From Asticcacaulis sp. AND118 (GTDB lineage: Bacteria; Pseudomonadota; Alphaproteobacteria; Caulobacterales; Caulobacteraceae), in NCBI RefSeq assembly GCF_020535245.1, contig NZ_CP084910.1, positions 310,001-374,000 on the forward strand: a DNA stretch of 64,000 bases, given 5' to 3'. Within the stretch, counting starts at the first letter, position 1; every line of letters starts with the position of its first letter. The position numbers and the translations under genes were made by a program. The notes under the pieces were generated by a model, which worked only from the letters and a program-made list of their open reading frames with translations, was not told the origin of the DNA and ran no database searches. Positions 25,865 through 35,755 of this stretch are shown here, piece by piece.

Positions 25865-26527
25865 CTAGGGCTGACCGCTCTCCGTCTTCTTGCGCTGCGC
25901 GCGCAAGGTGGTCGAGGAGATGTTGTGAAGCGGCCCTTTGAGATAGGCCCAGGCGGGAGCCGGCTGACGGCTGAGGATGTGGCCTTCGCGCTCCTTGCGT
26001 CGATAGTGGGCGAAGCGGCGCGCGGTCGGCGACAGGCGGCTCTTCATCAGGACGCCGGGGCGCGAGACGATGGCCATGGGGATCATCTTGGCAATCTGTA
26101 TCCAGCCGCGCCAGCGGTGGAAGCTGGCCAGAGAATCCCCGCCCATGATCCATACGAACTGCACGCCGGGATAGCGGGCCTTCAGCGTGCGCAGGGTGTC
26201 GAGCGTATAGGTGGCGCTGATGCGGGTTTCGAAGTCCGAAATGATGTCCTTCGGCCCCACAAACGGGCGGATAGCGTCGATACGCTCCTTGAGCGGCGCG
26301 GTTTCGTGCTTCGATTTCAAAGGATTTTGCGGCGAGACCAGCCAGATGATGCGGTCCAGCCCCAGCCGCATCCACGCCGTTTCGGCGACGTGGGCATGGC
26401 CTTCGTGCGCCGGATTGAACGATCCGCCGAACAGGCCGATCTTCATGCCACGCTCCAGATGGAAGCCCGGCCGCAACGCGCCGTGGCGCAGCGTATGGAA
26501 GATGGGAGCAGGGCCGGCGAACCACAT
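25865..26527 (-). CDS. nadD: Nicotinate-nucleotide adenylyltransferase
   Basis: The enzyme transfers AMP to nicotinate mononucleotide in NAD synthesis. The nucleotidyltransferase signature GLFGGSFNPAHEGH and the later TLDTLRTLKARYP, WIMGGDSLASFHRW and HNISSTTLR motifs are visible. Two starts are credible: ATG 26527 (220 residues, with a basic 27-residue extension and a GGAG site) and ATG 26446 (193 residues, also GGAG). I kept the longer one because I recall similar extensions in Caulobacteraceae. Its upstream region is an inverted-repeat element. Confidence 0.93.
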   Translation of the reverse strand: MWFAGPAPIFHTLRHGALRPGFHLERGMKIGLFGGSFNPAHEGHAHVAETAWMRLGLDRIIWLVSPQNPLKSKHETAPLKERIDAIRPFVGPKDIISDFETRISATYTLDTLRTLKARYPGVQFVWIMGGDSLASFHRWRGWIQIAKMIPMAIVSRPGVLMKSRLSPTARRFAHYRRKEREGHILSRQPAPAWAYLKGPLHNISSTTLRAQRKKTESGQP

Positions 26528-26534
26528 GTCAGAC

Positions 26535-26697
26535 TCTCCGCCCCTGCGCAGCGGGGGAGGGGGACCACGAAGTGGTGGAGGGGGCATGCAAAATTTCAGC
26601 TTGTTCGGTCAGCGGCAAATGGGGATTGCCCCCTCCGTCACGGACGCCGCGCTGATGCGCGCGCCGCGACACCTCCCCCGCTAACGCAGGGGAGGAG
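26535..26697. repeat. Intergenic inverted-repeat element, family B, copy 1
   Basis: Outer arms CTCCGCCCCTGCGCAGCGGG (from 26535) and CACCTCCCCCGCTAACGCAG (from 26670) are near inverse copies. Inner GGAGGGGGC / GCCCCCTCC pairs lie inside. It fills most of the obgE-nadD gap. Confidence 0.75.
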
Positions 26698-26735
26698 ATA
26701 GGACGGGCGGTCGTGAAAGGCCCCCTGATCACCCC

Positions 26736-27881
<1,146 letters not shown>

Positions 27882-27922
27882 TCAAATCTTTGCGGAAGCG
27901 TTAGGCTCAGTATGAGCCCACC

Positions 27923-28549
27923 CTACAGCAGACGGATCATGTGCAGCGCCTCGTGCGTGCCCTGACGGGCCCTGGAGGTTTCCGGCGTGCGGCGACCCGT
28001 GTAGAGGAAGCCGGCCCGCGCCAGCATTCTCGCCGAAGCGTCGTTGTCGGCGAAGTGCGCCGCGTGCAGCACGCGATGACCGCCGAAGCGTTCCGCATAG
28101 CCGATCAGCCCTTCCAGCGCTTCGACACCATAACCCTGCCCCTGATATTCAGGCGCCAGGCAGATGCCGACCGAGGGACCGAACTGATGCAGGCCGGACT
28201 TTTCTGCCGTGGGGGTGCGCTCCAGACCGACCACGCCGATCAGGTTCTCGTCATTATCGCGGATGCCGAAGACGGGCATGCGCGGCGAAGAGTTCTGACG
28301 CGCCTTTTCGACGAAGGCGCGGGCGTCGGCGGCGGTGAAGGGATGGGCGATGGCGTGGGTCATGCGCGCGACCGTGCGGTGGGCAAAGACCGCCATCACG
28401 TCGTCCACATCATCGAGGCACAGGGGGCTGAGATAGAGCCGTTTGGTCTGCACGGCATTGCCGCTGTGACCTGTGCGGGACAGGCCAGCCGGTGACGGAC
28501 GCAGATGCGAACCGATGAATCCTTGGGCTTCGGGTGTTCTGACGATCAT
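27923..28549 (-). CDS. GNAT-family N-acetyltransferase (RimJ/RimL-like)
   Basis: A 208-residue acetyltransferase with the RimJ/RimL order: TKRLYLSPLCLDDVDDV near residue 35, VFGIRDNDENLIGVVGLE, then the acetyl-CoA loop APEYQGQGYGVEALEGLI and a DNDASARMLARAGF helix. The first 30 residues are not conserved, so a downstream start cannot be excluded. It sits between rpmA and obgE, a placement I associate with alphaproteobacteria. The acceptor is unknown. Confidence 0.85.
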   Translation of the reverse strand: MIVRTPEAQGFIGSHLRPSPAGLSRTGHSGNAVQTKRLYLSPLCLDDVDDVMAVFAHRTVARMTHAIAHPFTAADARAFVEKARQNSSPRMPVFGIRDNDENLIGVVGLERTPTAEKSGLHQFGPSVGICLAPEYQGQGYGVEALEGLIGYAERFGGHRVLHAAHFADNDASARMLARAGFLYTGRRTPETSRARQGTHEALHMIRLL

Positions 28550-28860
28550 GATAATACCCCGTTCCTGCTTTAACTGCGAAGACGTAGGACGTCGCCCGTT
28601 GAGGACGCCGCCGGCGGCTTGGGCCCAAGAGTTTCGGACCCGAAGTTAGAGTGTCGGGAGGTTTCGTTTTTTATGTGGTCTGAAAGTGACACAAACCCCA
28701 TAAAAATACCGCCGCCCGTGACCCTTGGAAAATAAAGTTTCCGTAAGGCTCAAATACACCCAACCTTTGCGCGACCGGCCTTATGGTTACCGGTAATGCG
28801 CTTCAGATGGTGTGTCACGAACGGGGAACAAGAGGCCAAAAAGGAAAAGAAGGCCCGAAT
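28550..28860. other. Gene-free stretch upstream of the GNAT gene
   Basis: About 310 bases without a convincing gene. A GC-rich segment (28600-28640) precedes an AT-richer one (28660-28760). It presumably holds the GNAT promoter. I see no repeat shared with other intergenic regions. Confidence 0.5.
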
Positions 28861-28894
28861 GAAAAGGGAGCCCGGAAACAAATCCGGACTCCCC
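28861..28894 (-). terminator. Terminator of rplU-rpmA
   Basis: On the minus strand GGGAGTCCGGA pairs with TCCGGGCTCCC and is followed by TTTT. Confidence 0.8.
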
Positions 28895-28958
28895 GTTCGA
28901 AGGCTTTGTCCAGATCGGCTTATTTGCTAAGCGCGACCTGAAACATGTATCAGGTCGC

Positions 28959-29228
28959 TTATTCGGCGGCTTCGGCGAGCGGCACGATCGACACGTAACA
29001 ACGGTTGTCGCGCTTGGTGGTGAACTTCACATTGCCGTTCGCGGTGGCGAACAGGGTGTGGTCACGACCGAGGCCGACATTGTCGCCCGGAAAGAACTTG
29101 GTGCCGCGCTGACGAACGAGGATGTTGCCCGAGACAACATTTTCGCCGCCGTACTTCTTTACGCCAAGGCGTTTGGATTCTGAATCGCGGCCGTTACGCG
29201 ACGAGCCGCCGGACTTTTTGTGAGCCAT
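28959..29228 (-). CDS. rpmA: 50S ribosomal protein L27
   Basis: 89 residues starting [19 protein letters not shown], the standard L27 N-terminus that reaches the peptidyl-transferase centre, followed by [10 protein letters not shown] and [12 protein letters not shown]. It lies 26 bases after rplU and shares its transcript. Confidence 0.98.
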   Translation of the reverse strand: MAHKKSGGSSRNGRDSESKRLGVKKYGGENVVSGNILVRQRGTKFFPGDNVGLGRDHTLFATANGNVKFTTKRDNRCYVSIVPLAEAAE

Positions 29229-29254
29229 GAGGGAACTCCCCTATAACGTTGCGA

Positions 29255-29773
29255 TTAGGCTTCTTCGGAAGAGGCCTCGGCGGCCTTCTTCTTCGGAGCG
29301 GGTTTCTTTTTCGGAGCGGCAGCTTCCTCAGCGACGACCGGAGCCTCGACGGCTTCGGCCAAAGACTGAGCTTGGACCTTGGGGGCCAGACCGCGAGCGC
29401 GGGCGTCCAGTTCGGCCTTGGTCACCAGCGACACGGTGCCTTCCCAGGCGGCCGACTTGCCAGCGCCGTTCAGGGCGGTGATGCGGATCACCGATTCCGG
29501 CTGACGGTGGCCGTTGGTGCGGCGATAGCCCTGACGGCGGATCTTCTTGAAGATCTTCACCTTCTTGCCCTTGCGGGTTTCGATCAGCGTGCCTTCGACC
29601 ACAGCGCCGTCAACGAGCGGAGCGCCGACCACGGCACCGGCTTCGTCACCAACGAGCAGAACGTCTTCGAAACGGATGGCGGCGCCAGCGTCGCCTTCCA
29701 GCTTTTCAACGACGAGCAGATCGCCCGCCGCAACGCGGTATTGCTTACCGCCGGTCTTGATTACCGCATACAT
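29255..29773 (-). CDS. rplU: 50S ribosomal protein L21 with Ala/Lys-rich tail
   Basis: 172 residues, against about 103 in E. coli. The first 102 are the L21 domain (MYAVIKTGGKQYRVAAGD, with KKVKIFKKIRRQGYRRTNGHRQ near its end). The rest begins with an ITALNGAGKS segment and ends in an Ala/Glu/Lys tail (PKKKPAPKKKAAEASSEE). Such extensions are usual in alphaproteobacteria. A near-consensus promoter lies about 110 bases upstream. Confidence 0.97.
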   Translation of the reverse strand: MYAVIKTGGKQYRVAAGDLLVVEKLEGDAGAAIRFEDVLLVGDEAGAVVGAPLVDGAVVEGTLIETRKGKKVKIFKKIRRQGYRRTNGHRQPESVIRITALNGAGKSAAWEGTVSLVTKAELDARARGLAPKVQAQSLAEAVEAPVVAEEAAAPKKKPAPKKKAAEASSEEA

Positions 29774-29883
29774 CGGTTTAGCCTCTAAGCTTTAGTGACT
29801 GGCAAACCCGACCGGTATAAAACCAATGGTTCGCGCAAAAATCAGGTTTTCCGCAGGGCAGGACCCTCGGAAGAGAGGGGCGC

Positions 29884-29911
29884 TTTATATAGTTTTTGGT
29901 CTGTGAGTCAA
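29884..29911 (-). promoter_or_regulatory. Sigma70-type promoter for rplU-rpmA
   Basis: On the minus strand TTGACT is followed after 16 bases by TATAAA. It gives a leader of about 100 bases before the rplU ATG. Confidence 0.7.
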
Positions 29912-30024
29912 CGCCTCTTTGCGCACAGGCGATAGGAATCTGAACACTGACTTTCTGAAGGCTTGATTTCCCCCTCTAAAAGCCTACTTAGGCCGTACAT
30001 TATATAGTTTTTCAGGTAATCCCA

Positions 30025-31191
30025 ATGGCCGATACCGCTTCCTCCCTTGCCAAAACGCCCGTCACGGTCCTCACCGGCTATCTGGGTGCAGGCAAGACGA
30101 CGCTGCTCAACCGGATTCTCTCGGAAAACCACGGTCAGAAGTACGCGGTCATCGTCAATGAATTCGGTGAAATCGGCATCGATAATGACCTGATCGTCGG
30201 CGCGGACGAAGAAGTGTTCGAAATGAACAATGGCTGCGTCTGCTGCACGGTGCGCGGCGATCTGATCCGCATCCTGTCGGGCCTGATGAAGCGCAAGGGC
30301 CGTTTCGACGCCATTATCGTGGAGACGACCGGTCTGGCCGATCCCGGCCCGGTGGCTCAGACCTTCTTCGTCGACGAAGAGGTCAAGGCGCGCACCTATC
30401 TCGATTCCGTCACGGCTCTGGTCGATGCCAAGCATTTCAAGTCGGCGCTGGATGCCGACCGCGTGGTCAAGGAACAGATCGCTTTTGCCGACCATGTGAT
30501 CCTCAACAAGACCGATCTGGCGACGCCGGAAGAACTGAACGAGGTCGAGGCGCGCATCAAGGGCCTCAACCCGCTGGCCACCATTCAGCGCGCCGAACGT
30601 TCGGGTGTGGAGATCAAGAGCCTGCTCAACCAGCACCGCTTCGATCTCGACAAGATGGAGTCGATCGCCAACCATCACGAGCACGGCCCGGACTGCGGCG
30701 ATCATTGCGACCATGATCACGGTCATGATCATCATGACCATCATGGCCACGGTCACCACCATCACGGCCATGCGCATAATCCCGCCCACGGCGAGCCGGG
30801 CCATGTGCATGACGAGCATTGTGGTCACGATCATGGGCATCACTCCCATGACCACGCTCATTCTCATGGCCACCTGAACCCGATCCATGACGACGAAATT
30901 CGCTCGGTGTCGCTGTCCTCGGAAAAGCCGGTCGATGGCGTCAAGTTCACCAAGTGGCTGGATAAGTTACTGGCGGAAAAGGGTCAGGACATCCTGCGCG
31001 CCAAGGGCATACTCAACGTCAAGGGCGAGGAAAAGCGTCTGGTTTTTCAGGCCGTGCACATGATCCTCGAAGGCGAGTTGCAACAGCCGTGGCGCGAAGG
31101 CGAAAACCGCCTGAGCCGCGCCGTGTTTATTGGTCGCCACCTCGATGACGCCGCCCTGCGCGCCGGGTTCGAGGCCTGCATCGCGCAGTAA
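30025..31191 (+). CDS. CobW-type GTPase metallochaperone with His-rich insert
   Basis: A 388-residue G3E GTPase of the CobW/ZNG1-like group, thought to deliver zinc or cobalt. The P-loop is GYLGAGKTT (18-26), followed by NEFGE, the metal-binding GCVCC near residue 72, NKTD and a C-terminal CobW domain (WLDKLLAEKGQDILRAKGILN). An insert at about 215-290 holds roughly 31 histidines and several cysteines, a probable metal store. No Zur-type box was recognised upstream. The gene diverges from rplU and is followed by an inverted-repeat element. Confidence 0.92.
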   Translation: MADTASSLAKTPVTVLTGYLGAGKTTLLNRILSENHGQKYAVIVNEFGEIGIDNDLIVGADEEVFEMNNGCVCCTVRGDLIRILSGLMKRKGRFDAIIVETTGLADPGPVAQTFFVDEEVKARTYLDSVTALVDAKHFKSALDADRVVKEQIAFADHVILNKTDLATPEELNEVEARIKGLNPLATIQRAERSGVEIKSLLNQHRFDLDKMESIANHHEHGPDCGDHCDHDHGHDHHDHHGHGHHHHGHAHNPAHGEPGHVHDEHCGHDHGHHSHDHAHSHGHLNPIHDDEIRSVSLSSEKPVDGVKFTKWLDKLLAEKGQDILRAKGILNVKGEEKRLVFQAVHMILEGELQQPWREGENRLSRAVFIGRHLDDAALRAGFEACIAQ

Positions 31192-31197
31192 GCCTTA

Positions 31198-31348
31198 CAT
31201 CCTCCCCTGCGATAGCGGGGGAGGTGGCGCGACAGCGCCGGAGGGGGCGTGCGTCTCGGCTCTGGCTTTTCCGATGTCTTCCGTGTAAGCCCCCTCCGTC
31301 TTTTGCCTCCGGCAAAATCCACCTCCCCCGCTATCGCAGGGGAGGATG
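31198..31348. repeat. Intergenic inverted-repeat element, family B, copy 2 (perfect arms)
   Basis: The arms 31198-31227 and 31319-31348 are perfect 30-base inverse copies. Each arm is also a hairpin (CCTCCCC ... GGGGAGG) with the centre TGCGATAGC. Inner GGAGGGGGC and GCCCCCTCC pairs add a second stem. The right arm ends 14 bases before the WD40 start codon. Confidence 0.9.
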
Positions 31349-31362
31349 TATAAGGATTGCCC

Positions 31363-32349
31363 ATGCCCTTCGCTTTTGAAAAACATTTCAACGAATATGT
31401 CGTCGCCACCCTGTTCGACTCCGCCGATGAGCCCGTGGCGGCGTTGGGCGACGGGCGCGTGGTCTTTCCGGACGCCGACGCCGAATTCGACGCCCATCCC
31501 AATGCCGGTATATTGAGCGCCGCCATCCACCCGTCGGGCGTCGGCATCGTCACCGGCGGCGATGACGGTCGCGTGGTGTGGACGACCAGGGAATCCGGTC
31601 CCATCGAACTGTTCGCCGCCAAGAGCGCGTGGTTCGACGCCCTGGCCGTCAGCGACAACGCCATGCTGATCGCCGCGGTGGCCGGCAAAAAGGTCCATGT
31701 TTACGACGCCAACAAAAAGACGGCGGTGATCTTCGAGCATACCTCCAGCCTGTCGGACATTACCTTCGACGCCAAGGGGCGCAAGCTCTACGCCGCGACC
31801 TACAACGGCGTGGCCGTGTGGTTCTCGCGCATCGCGCAGCAAAAGCCGGTCATCCTCAAATGGCCCGGCTCGCACACCAAGATCGCTATTTCGCCGGACG
31901 ACAGGTTCGTCATGACCGCCATGCAGGAAAACGCCCTGCACGGCTGGCGCATTGCCGATGCCAAGGACATGCGCATGGGCGGCTATCCGGCCAAGATCAA
32001 GTCGATCGGCTTCTTCGCCAAGGGCAAGTTGCTGGCCACTTCGGGGGCGAATGGTGCCGTGGTGTGGCCCTTCCTGAAGGCCAACGGTCCCATGGGCGAA
32101 GAAGCCTCGGAGATCAATGCCGAGGAATCGACCATGGTGTCGGTCGTCGCCGGCGCACCGGAAGACACGCTGCTGGCGGCGGGCCTTGAGGACGGGCGCG
32201 TGTGGCTGGCCGAACTCACCTCGACCGGGATCGACTGGATTCGCCGCGAAAAGGGCGCGCCGATCACGGCGCTGGCCATATCCAATGAGGCCAATCGCTT
32301 GATCTTTGGCGACGAAGACGGCAACCTGTGGGTATATGAGGCCGAGTAA
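31363..32349 (+). CDS. WD40-repeat protein
   Basis: A 328-residue protein made of WD40-like blades without a signal peptide. Repeat-type segments include ILSAAIHPSGVGIVTGGDDGRVVW, DALAVSDNAMLIAAVAGKKVHVY, DITFDAKGRKLYAATYNGVAVW and ALAISNEANRLIFGDEDGNLWVY, enough for a seven-bladed propeller. Such proteins are usually scaffolds. Its position after the CobW gene is common in alphaproteobacteria as I recall, but a joint role is unproven. ATG 31363 has an AAGGA site, and the in-frame TTG 31357 is rejected. Confidence 0.85.
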   Translation: MPFAFEKHFNEYVVATLFDSADEPVAALGDGRVVFPDADAEFDAHPNAGILSAAIHPSGVGIVTGGDDGRVVWTTRESGPIELFAAKSAWFDALAVSDNAMLIAAVAGKKVHVYDANKKTAVIFEHTSSLSDITFDAKGRKLYAATYNGVAVWFSRIAQQKPVILKWPGSHTKIAISPDDRFVMTAMQENALHGWRIADAKDMRMGGYPAKIKSIGFFAKGKLLATSGANGAVVWPFLKANGPMGEEASEINAEESTMVSVVAGAPEDTLLAAGLEDGRVWLAELTSTGIDWIRREKGAPITALAISNEANRLIFGDEDGNLWVYEAE

Positions 32350-32383
32350 TCGGCGTCCGCACTTCTAAGTATCGGGGCGTATC

Positions 32384-33076
32384 TTGGCGGGGAAGGCTAA
32401 AAAAATCGGCATCGGGCGGCTGCTCGTCTTCGTCGTGGTGGGCGGTTTCGCCTTCAGCGTGGCGTCGGTCGCCGTGCACCGTTTCCTGCCCGTGCCCGTC
32501 ACCTTCCTGATGGTGCAGCGTATTTTCGAGGGCAGGGGCTACCATCACGAATGGGTGCCGCTGTCGCGCATCGATGACGACCTCAAGGTGGCGGTGATCG
32601 CCGCCGAGGATTCCAAGTTTTGCTCGCACTACGGCTTCGACATGAACGCCATCGAGAAGGCTCAGCGCAGCAATGCGCGCGGCCGGAAGGTGCGCGGCGG
32701 CTCGACCATCTCGCAGCAGACCGCCAAGAACGCCTTCCTCTGGCCGCAGCGCTCCTATGTGCGCAAAGGCGTGGAGGCCTATTATACGCTCCTGATCGAG
32801 ACCCTGTGGCCCAAGACCCGCATCATGGAAGTCTATCTTAACAGCGCCGAATGGGGCCCCGGCATCTATGGCGCGGAGGCCGCCTCGCAATACTGGTTCG
32901 GCAAGTCGGCCTCGGACCTGTCGTCGCAGGAGGCCTCGCGTCTGGCGGCCATCCTGCCCAGCCCGCTCAAGTGGAAGGCCGCCAGGTCGGGCAAGTATGT
33001 GAAAGGCCGATCGGGAAAAATCCGCGCCAATGCCGGCGTCGTTCGCCGCAACGGCATCGGGACGTGCGTGCTTTGA
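32384..33076 (+). CDS. mtgA: Monofunctional peptidoglycan transglycosylase
   Basis: 230 residues: one N-terminal transmembrane segment ([19 protein letters not shown]) and a GT51 domain. Family motifs include [14 protein letters not shown] (catalytic Glu in EDSKF), [41 protein letters not shown] and [15 protein letters not shown] sequence. There is no transpeptidase domain, so it polymerises glycan strands only. The start appears to be TTG at 32384, since no ATG is available before the membrane segment. Confidence 0.93.
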   Translation: MAGKAKKIGIGRLLVFVVVGGFAFSVASVAVHRFLPVPVTFLMVQRIFEGRGYHHEWVPLSRIDDDLKVAVIAAEDSKFCSHYGFDMNAIEKAQRSNARGRKVRGGSTISQQTAKNAFLWPQRSYVRKGVEAYYTLLIETLWPKTRIMEVYLNSAEWGPGIYGAEAASQYWFGKSASDLSSQEASRLAAILPSPLKWKAARSGKYVKGRSGKIRANAGVVRRNGIGTCVL

Positions 33077-33164
33077 TAAGTCGTTCCATCCTCAACCGCT
33101 CTTGACGAATGGTTAAAACAGGCGTCACCCTCCGTCCGAATTTTTGATCTTCAGGAGGGTATTG

Positions 33165-35048
33165 ATGATGCGGCGTCTTCTGGTTTCCGTGGCGGGTCCG
33201 GCGATTGTGGCCGGCGTGTTGTTGTCGGGCTGCGCGACCGCGCCCGCCGCCCCTCCGGCGATCCAAACCCCTCAGGCTCCGGCCCTGACCGAAACCCCGG
33301 CCCCGCCGCCCGCCGCCGGTCCGACGGCCGCCGACGCCAAGGCCTATGTCGAGGAAGCCGAAAAGAAGCTGGGCGACCTCGGCGAATACGCGGCGCATGT
33401 TCAGTGGGTGCGCAACACCTATATCAACCACGACACCATGTGGCTGGAAGCCAAGGCCAATGCCCAGGTCACCGAGGAAGGTGTCAAATACGCCATGGGC
33501 GCGGCGAAGTTCAACGACGTCGCCGTCGATGCCGACACCCGCCGTAAGCTCAACCTGCTGCGCCTGTCCCTGACCCTGCCGGCCCCGGACCGTCCCGGCG
33601 CAGCCGAGGAAATGGCCAGACTGTCGACCTCGCTCGATTCCACCTTCGCCACGGGCAAGTTTACCTATAAGGGCAAGGTCTACAATGTCGACGAAACCAC
33701 GAGGGTGATGGCTGAGTCGCGCGATCCGGCGACGCTGCGCGCCATGTTCGACGGCTGGCGCACCATTTCGGTGCCGATGAAGGCCGACTATGTCCGTCTG
33801 GCCGAACTGGCCAACGAAGGGGCCAAGGGGCTGGGCTTTGCCGATACCGGCGCGCTGTGGCGCTCGAACTACGACATGGCGCCGGATGCGTTTGCCGCCG
33901 ATACCGACCGCCTGTGGGGTCAGGTCGAGCCCTTTTACAAGAACCTGCACTGCTATGTCCGCAGCCGCCTGAACGAGAAATACGGCGACGCGGTGCAGCC
34001 GAAGTCCGGCCCGATCCGCGCCGACCTGCTCGGCAATATCTGGGCGCAGGACTGGGCCAATATTTACGACATCGTTGCGCCCAAGGGCATGAAGGGCTCG
34101 TCCTATTCGCTTGACAAGCTGCTGGTGCAGAAGAAGTATACGCCGGAGAAGATGGTCAAGACCGGCGAGATGTTCTACACCTCCATCGGCCTCGACCCGC
34201 TGCCCCAGACCTTCTGGGAACGCTCGATGATCACCCGCCCGCGCGACCGCGAAGTGGTGTGCCACGCCTCGGCCTGGGACGTCGATAATCTCGACGACAT
34301 CCGCATCAAGATGTGCACGCAGGTCAATGGCGAGGACTTCTACACGATCCACCACGAGCTGGGTCACAACTACTATCAGCGCGCCTACAAGAACCAGCCC
34401 TTCCTGTTCAAGAACGGCGCGAACGACGGTTTCCACGAAGCCATCGGCGACTTCATCGGCCTGTCGTCGGTGACGCCGGTCTATCTCAACCAGATCGGCC
34501 TTTTGAACAAGGTGCCGGGCGAGGAAGAGGACATCCCGTACCTGCTCAAGATGGCCCTGCAAAAGGTGGCCTTCATGCCGTTCGGCCTGATGGTCGATCG
34601 CTGGCGCTGGGAAGTCTATTCGGGCAAGATCACCCCGGCGCAGTACAATACGCGCTGGTGGGAACTGGTGCAGCAGTATCAGGGCCTTGTACCGCCCAGC
34701 GTGCGCCCGACCGACGCCTTCGATCCGGGCGCCAAGTACCACGTGCCGGGCAACGTGCCCTACACGCGCTACTTCCTGGCCCACATCTATCAGTTCCAGT
34801 TCCAGGAAGCCGCTTGCGCGCAGATCGGCTGGACCGGGCCGCTGCACCGCTGCTCGATCTACGGCCACAAGGAGGTCGGCCAGAAGCTGAACGCCATGCT
34901 GGAAATGGGGCAGTCGAAGCCGTGGCCGGAAGCCATGGCGGCCTTCACCGGCAAACGCGAGGGCGATGCCTCGGCGGTGGCGGAATATTTCAAGCCGCTC
35001 AACGAGTGGCTGGTGAAGCAGAACACCGGTCAAAGCTGCGGGTGGTAA
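33165..35048 (+). CDS. M2-family (ACE-like) peptidyl-dipeptidase lipoprotein
   Basis: A 627-residue zinc metallopeptidase related to angiotensin-converting enzyme. A lipoprotein signal with the lipobox LSGC comes first, then a Pro/Ala-rich linker and the helical M2 domain. The zinc motif HELGH is at 397-401 and the third ligand is in GFHEAIGDF. M2 enzymes remove C-terminal dipeptides. Lipidation would place it in the envelope facing the periplasm or outside. An AGGAGG site precedes the ATG at 33165, and ATG 33168 is equally possible. Confidence 0.92.
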   Translation: MMRRLLVSVAGPAIVAGVLLSGCATAPAAPPAIQTPQAPALTETPAPPPAAGPTAADAKAYVEEAEKKLGDLGEYAAHVQWVRNTYINHDTMWLEAKANAQVTEEGVKYAMGAAKFNDVAVDADTRRKLNLLRLSLTLPAPDRPGAAEEMARLSTSLDSTFATGKFTYKGKVYNVDETTRVMAESRDPATLRAMFDGWRTISVPMKADYVRLAELANEGAKGLGFADTGALWRSNYDMAPDAFAADTDRLWGQVEPFYKNLHCYVRSRLNEKYGDAVQPKSGPIRADLLGNIWAQDWANIYDIVAPKGMKGSSYSLDKLLVQKKYTPEKMVKTGEMFYTSIGLDPLPQTFWERSMITRPRDREVVCHASAWDVDNLDDIRIKMCTQVNGEDFYTIHHELGHNYYQRAYKNQPFLFKNGANDGFHEAIGDFIGLSSVTPVYLNQIGLLNKVPGEEEDIPYLLKMALQKVAFMPFGLMVDRWRWEVYSGKITPAQYNTRWWELVQQYQGLVPPSVRPTDAFDPGAKYHVPGNVPYTRYFLAHIYQFQFQEAACAQIGWTGPLHRCSIYGHKEVGQKLNAMLEMGQSKPWPEAMAAFTGKREGDASAVAEYFKPLNEWLVKQNTGQSCGW

Positions 35049-35050
35049 AA

Positions 35051-35082
35051 TCTCATCTCGACGGCTTACCGTCGAGATGAGA
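35051..35082 (+). terminator. Long perfect hairpin after the M2 peptidase
   Basis: TCTCATCTCGACGG and CCGTCGAGATGAGA form a 14-bp perfect stem with a CTTA loop right after the stop codon. No T run follows, so it may stabilise the mRNA end. Confidence 0.6.
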
Positions 35083-35127
35083 GATGACCGCCGAATAGAT
35101 TTTTGATGGCTGAGCCTGTGGAATGAG

Positions 35128-35163
35128 CAAGGGGCGACGGGAAACCGCCGCCCCTTGTGTTTC
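35128..35163 (+). terminator. Hairpin with short T tract upstream of a small membrane-protein gene
   Basis: CAAGGGGCGACGG and CCGCCGCCCCTTG pair with one mismatch around GAAA, followed by TGTTT. It is 12 bases before the next start codon. Confidence 0.6.
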
Positions 35164-35174
35164 ATGAGGTGCCT

Positions 35175-35606
35175 ATGCCGTTGCCGAGCGGATTGTCCGA
35201 TCAGTTGAACGAGATCAGCCTGTGGTTTTCGGCCCTGCCGTGGGGCGGGCACTATGTCTTCGATCAGGCCCTGATGGCGTTTCTCACCGCCGGATTGGTG
35301 CTGGCCCTGACGCAGACAGGCGAGCGGTTTTTCAGATCGTTGCTGATACTGGCCGGGCTGGCGCTGCTGGTCGGCGTTTTGGGCTTCGGCGTGCCGGCGG
35401 GACAGTTGCTGATGGCCCTGCATCTGGAAGATACGCCGCGTCAGGCCTGGGTACTGGTGCGCTGGTGCGGGCTGTTCGCCGGGGTGTACTTCGTTTGCGC
35501 CCTGATTGGATATGTGATCGGGCGTATGGTCAGGGCGCTGACGCCCGGACGCAAAAACCGCCGCAGCGGGTCAGGCTGGCGGCGGTTGCACTGGCGGGAT
35601 GCGTGA
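35175..35606 (+). CDS. Hypothetical membrane protein, 143 aa
   Basis: I recognise no family. The sequence has three hydrophobic segments (about residues 32-48, 55-77 and 95-118) and a strongly basic C-terminal tail (GRKNRRSGSGWRRLHW), which predicts an inner-membrane protein with a cytoplasmic tail. GAGG sits 5 bases before the ATG. It is isolated between a terminator-like hairpin and an inverted-repeat element, so there is no operon context. Confidence 0.6.
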   Translation: MPLPSGLSDQLNEISLWFSALPWGGHYVFDQALMAFLTAGLVLALTQTGERFFRSLLILAGLALLVGVLGFGVPAGQLLMALHLEDTPRQAWVLVRWCGLFAGVYFVCALIGYVIGRMVRALTPGRKNRRSGSGWRRLHWRDA

Positions 35607-35611
35607 ATTGT

Positions 35612-35744
35612 CCCTCGCCCCTACGGGGAGAGGGATGCCCGGAGGGCAGGGTGAGGGGGCGAAACACCCAGCTTGTGGCCTTCCCCCCTCACCCGGCCCA
35701 AAGACTATCGTCTTCGCGCCACCCTCTCCCCGCAGGGGCGAGGG
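35612..35744. repeat. Intergenic inverted-repeat element, family A, copy 2
   Basis: Arms 35612-35634 and 35722-35744 are inverse copies at 22 of 23 positions. Each also folds on itself (CCCTCTCCCC ... GGGGCGAGGG). An inner GGGTGAGGGGG / CCCCCCTCACCC pair is present. It lies between convergent genes. Confidence 0.85.
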
Positions 35745-35755
35745 GATTAAAGCGG

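Noticed and set aside
30025-31191. Repetitive CAT/GAC units considered as a tandem-repeat or CRISPR-like array
   Set aside because: The repeats are codons of the His-rich insert, with no regular spacer or repeat length.
31198-31348. Inverted-repeat elements considered as insertion sequences
   Set aside because: They are only 107-186 bp with no transposase gene, and I could not define target duplications.
32967-35423. 818-residue minus-strand open frame
   Set aside because: Antisense shadow of the M2 peptidase. Composition is His/Arg/Gln-rich and no motif is recognisable.
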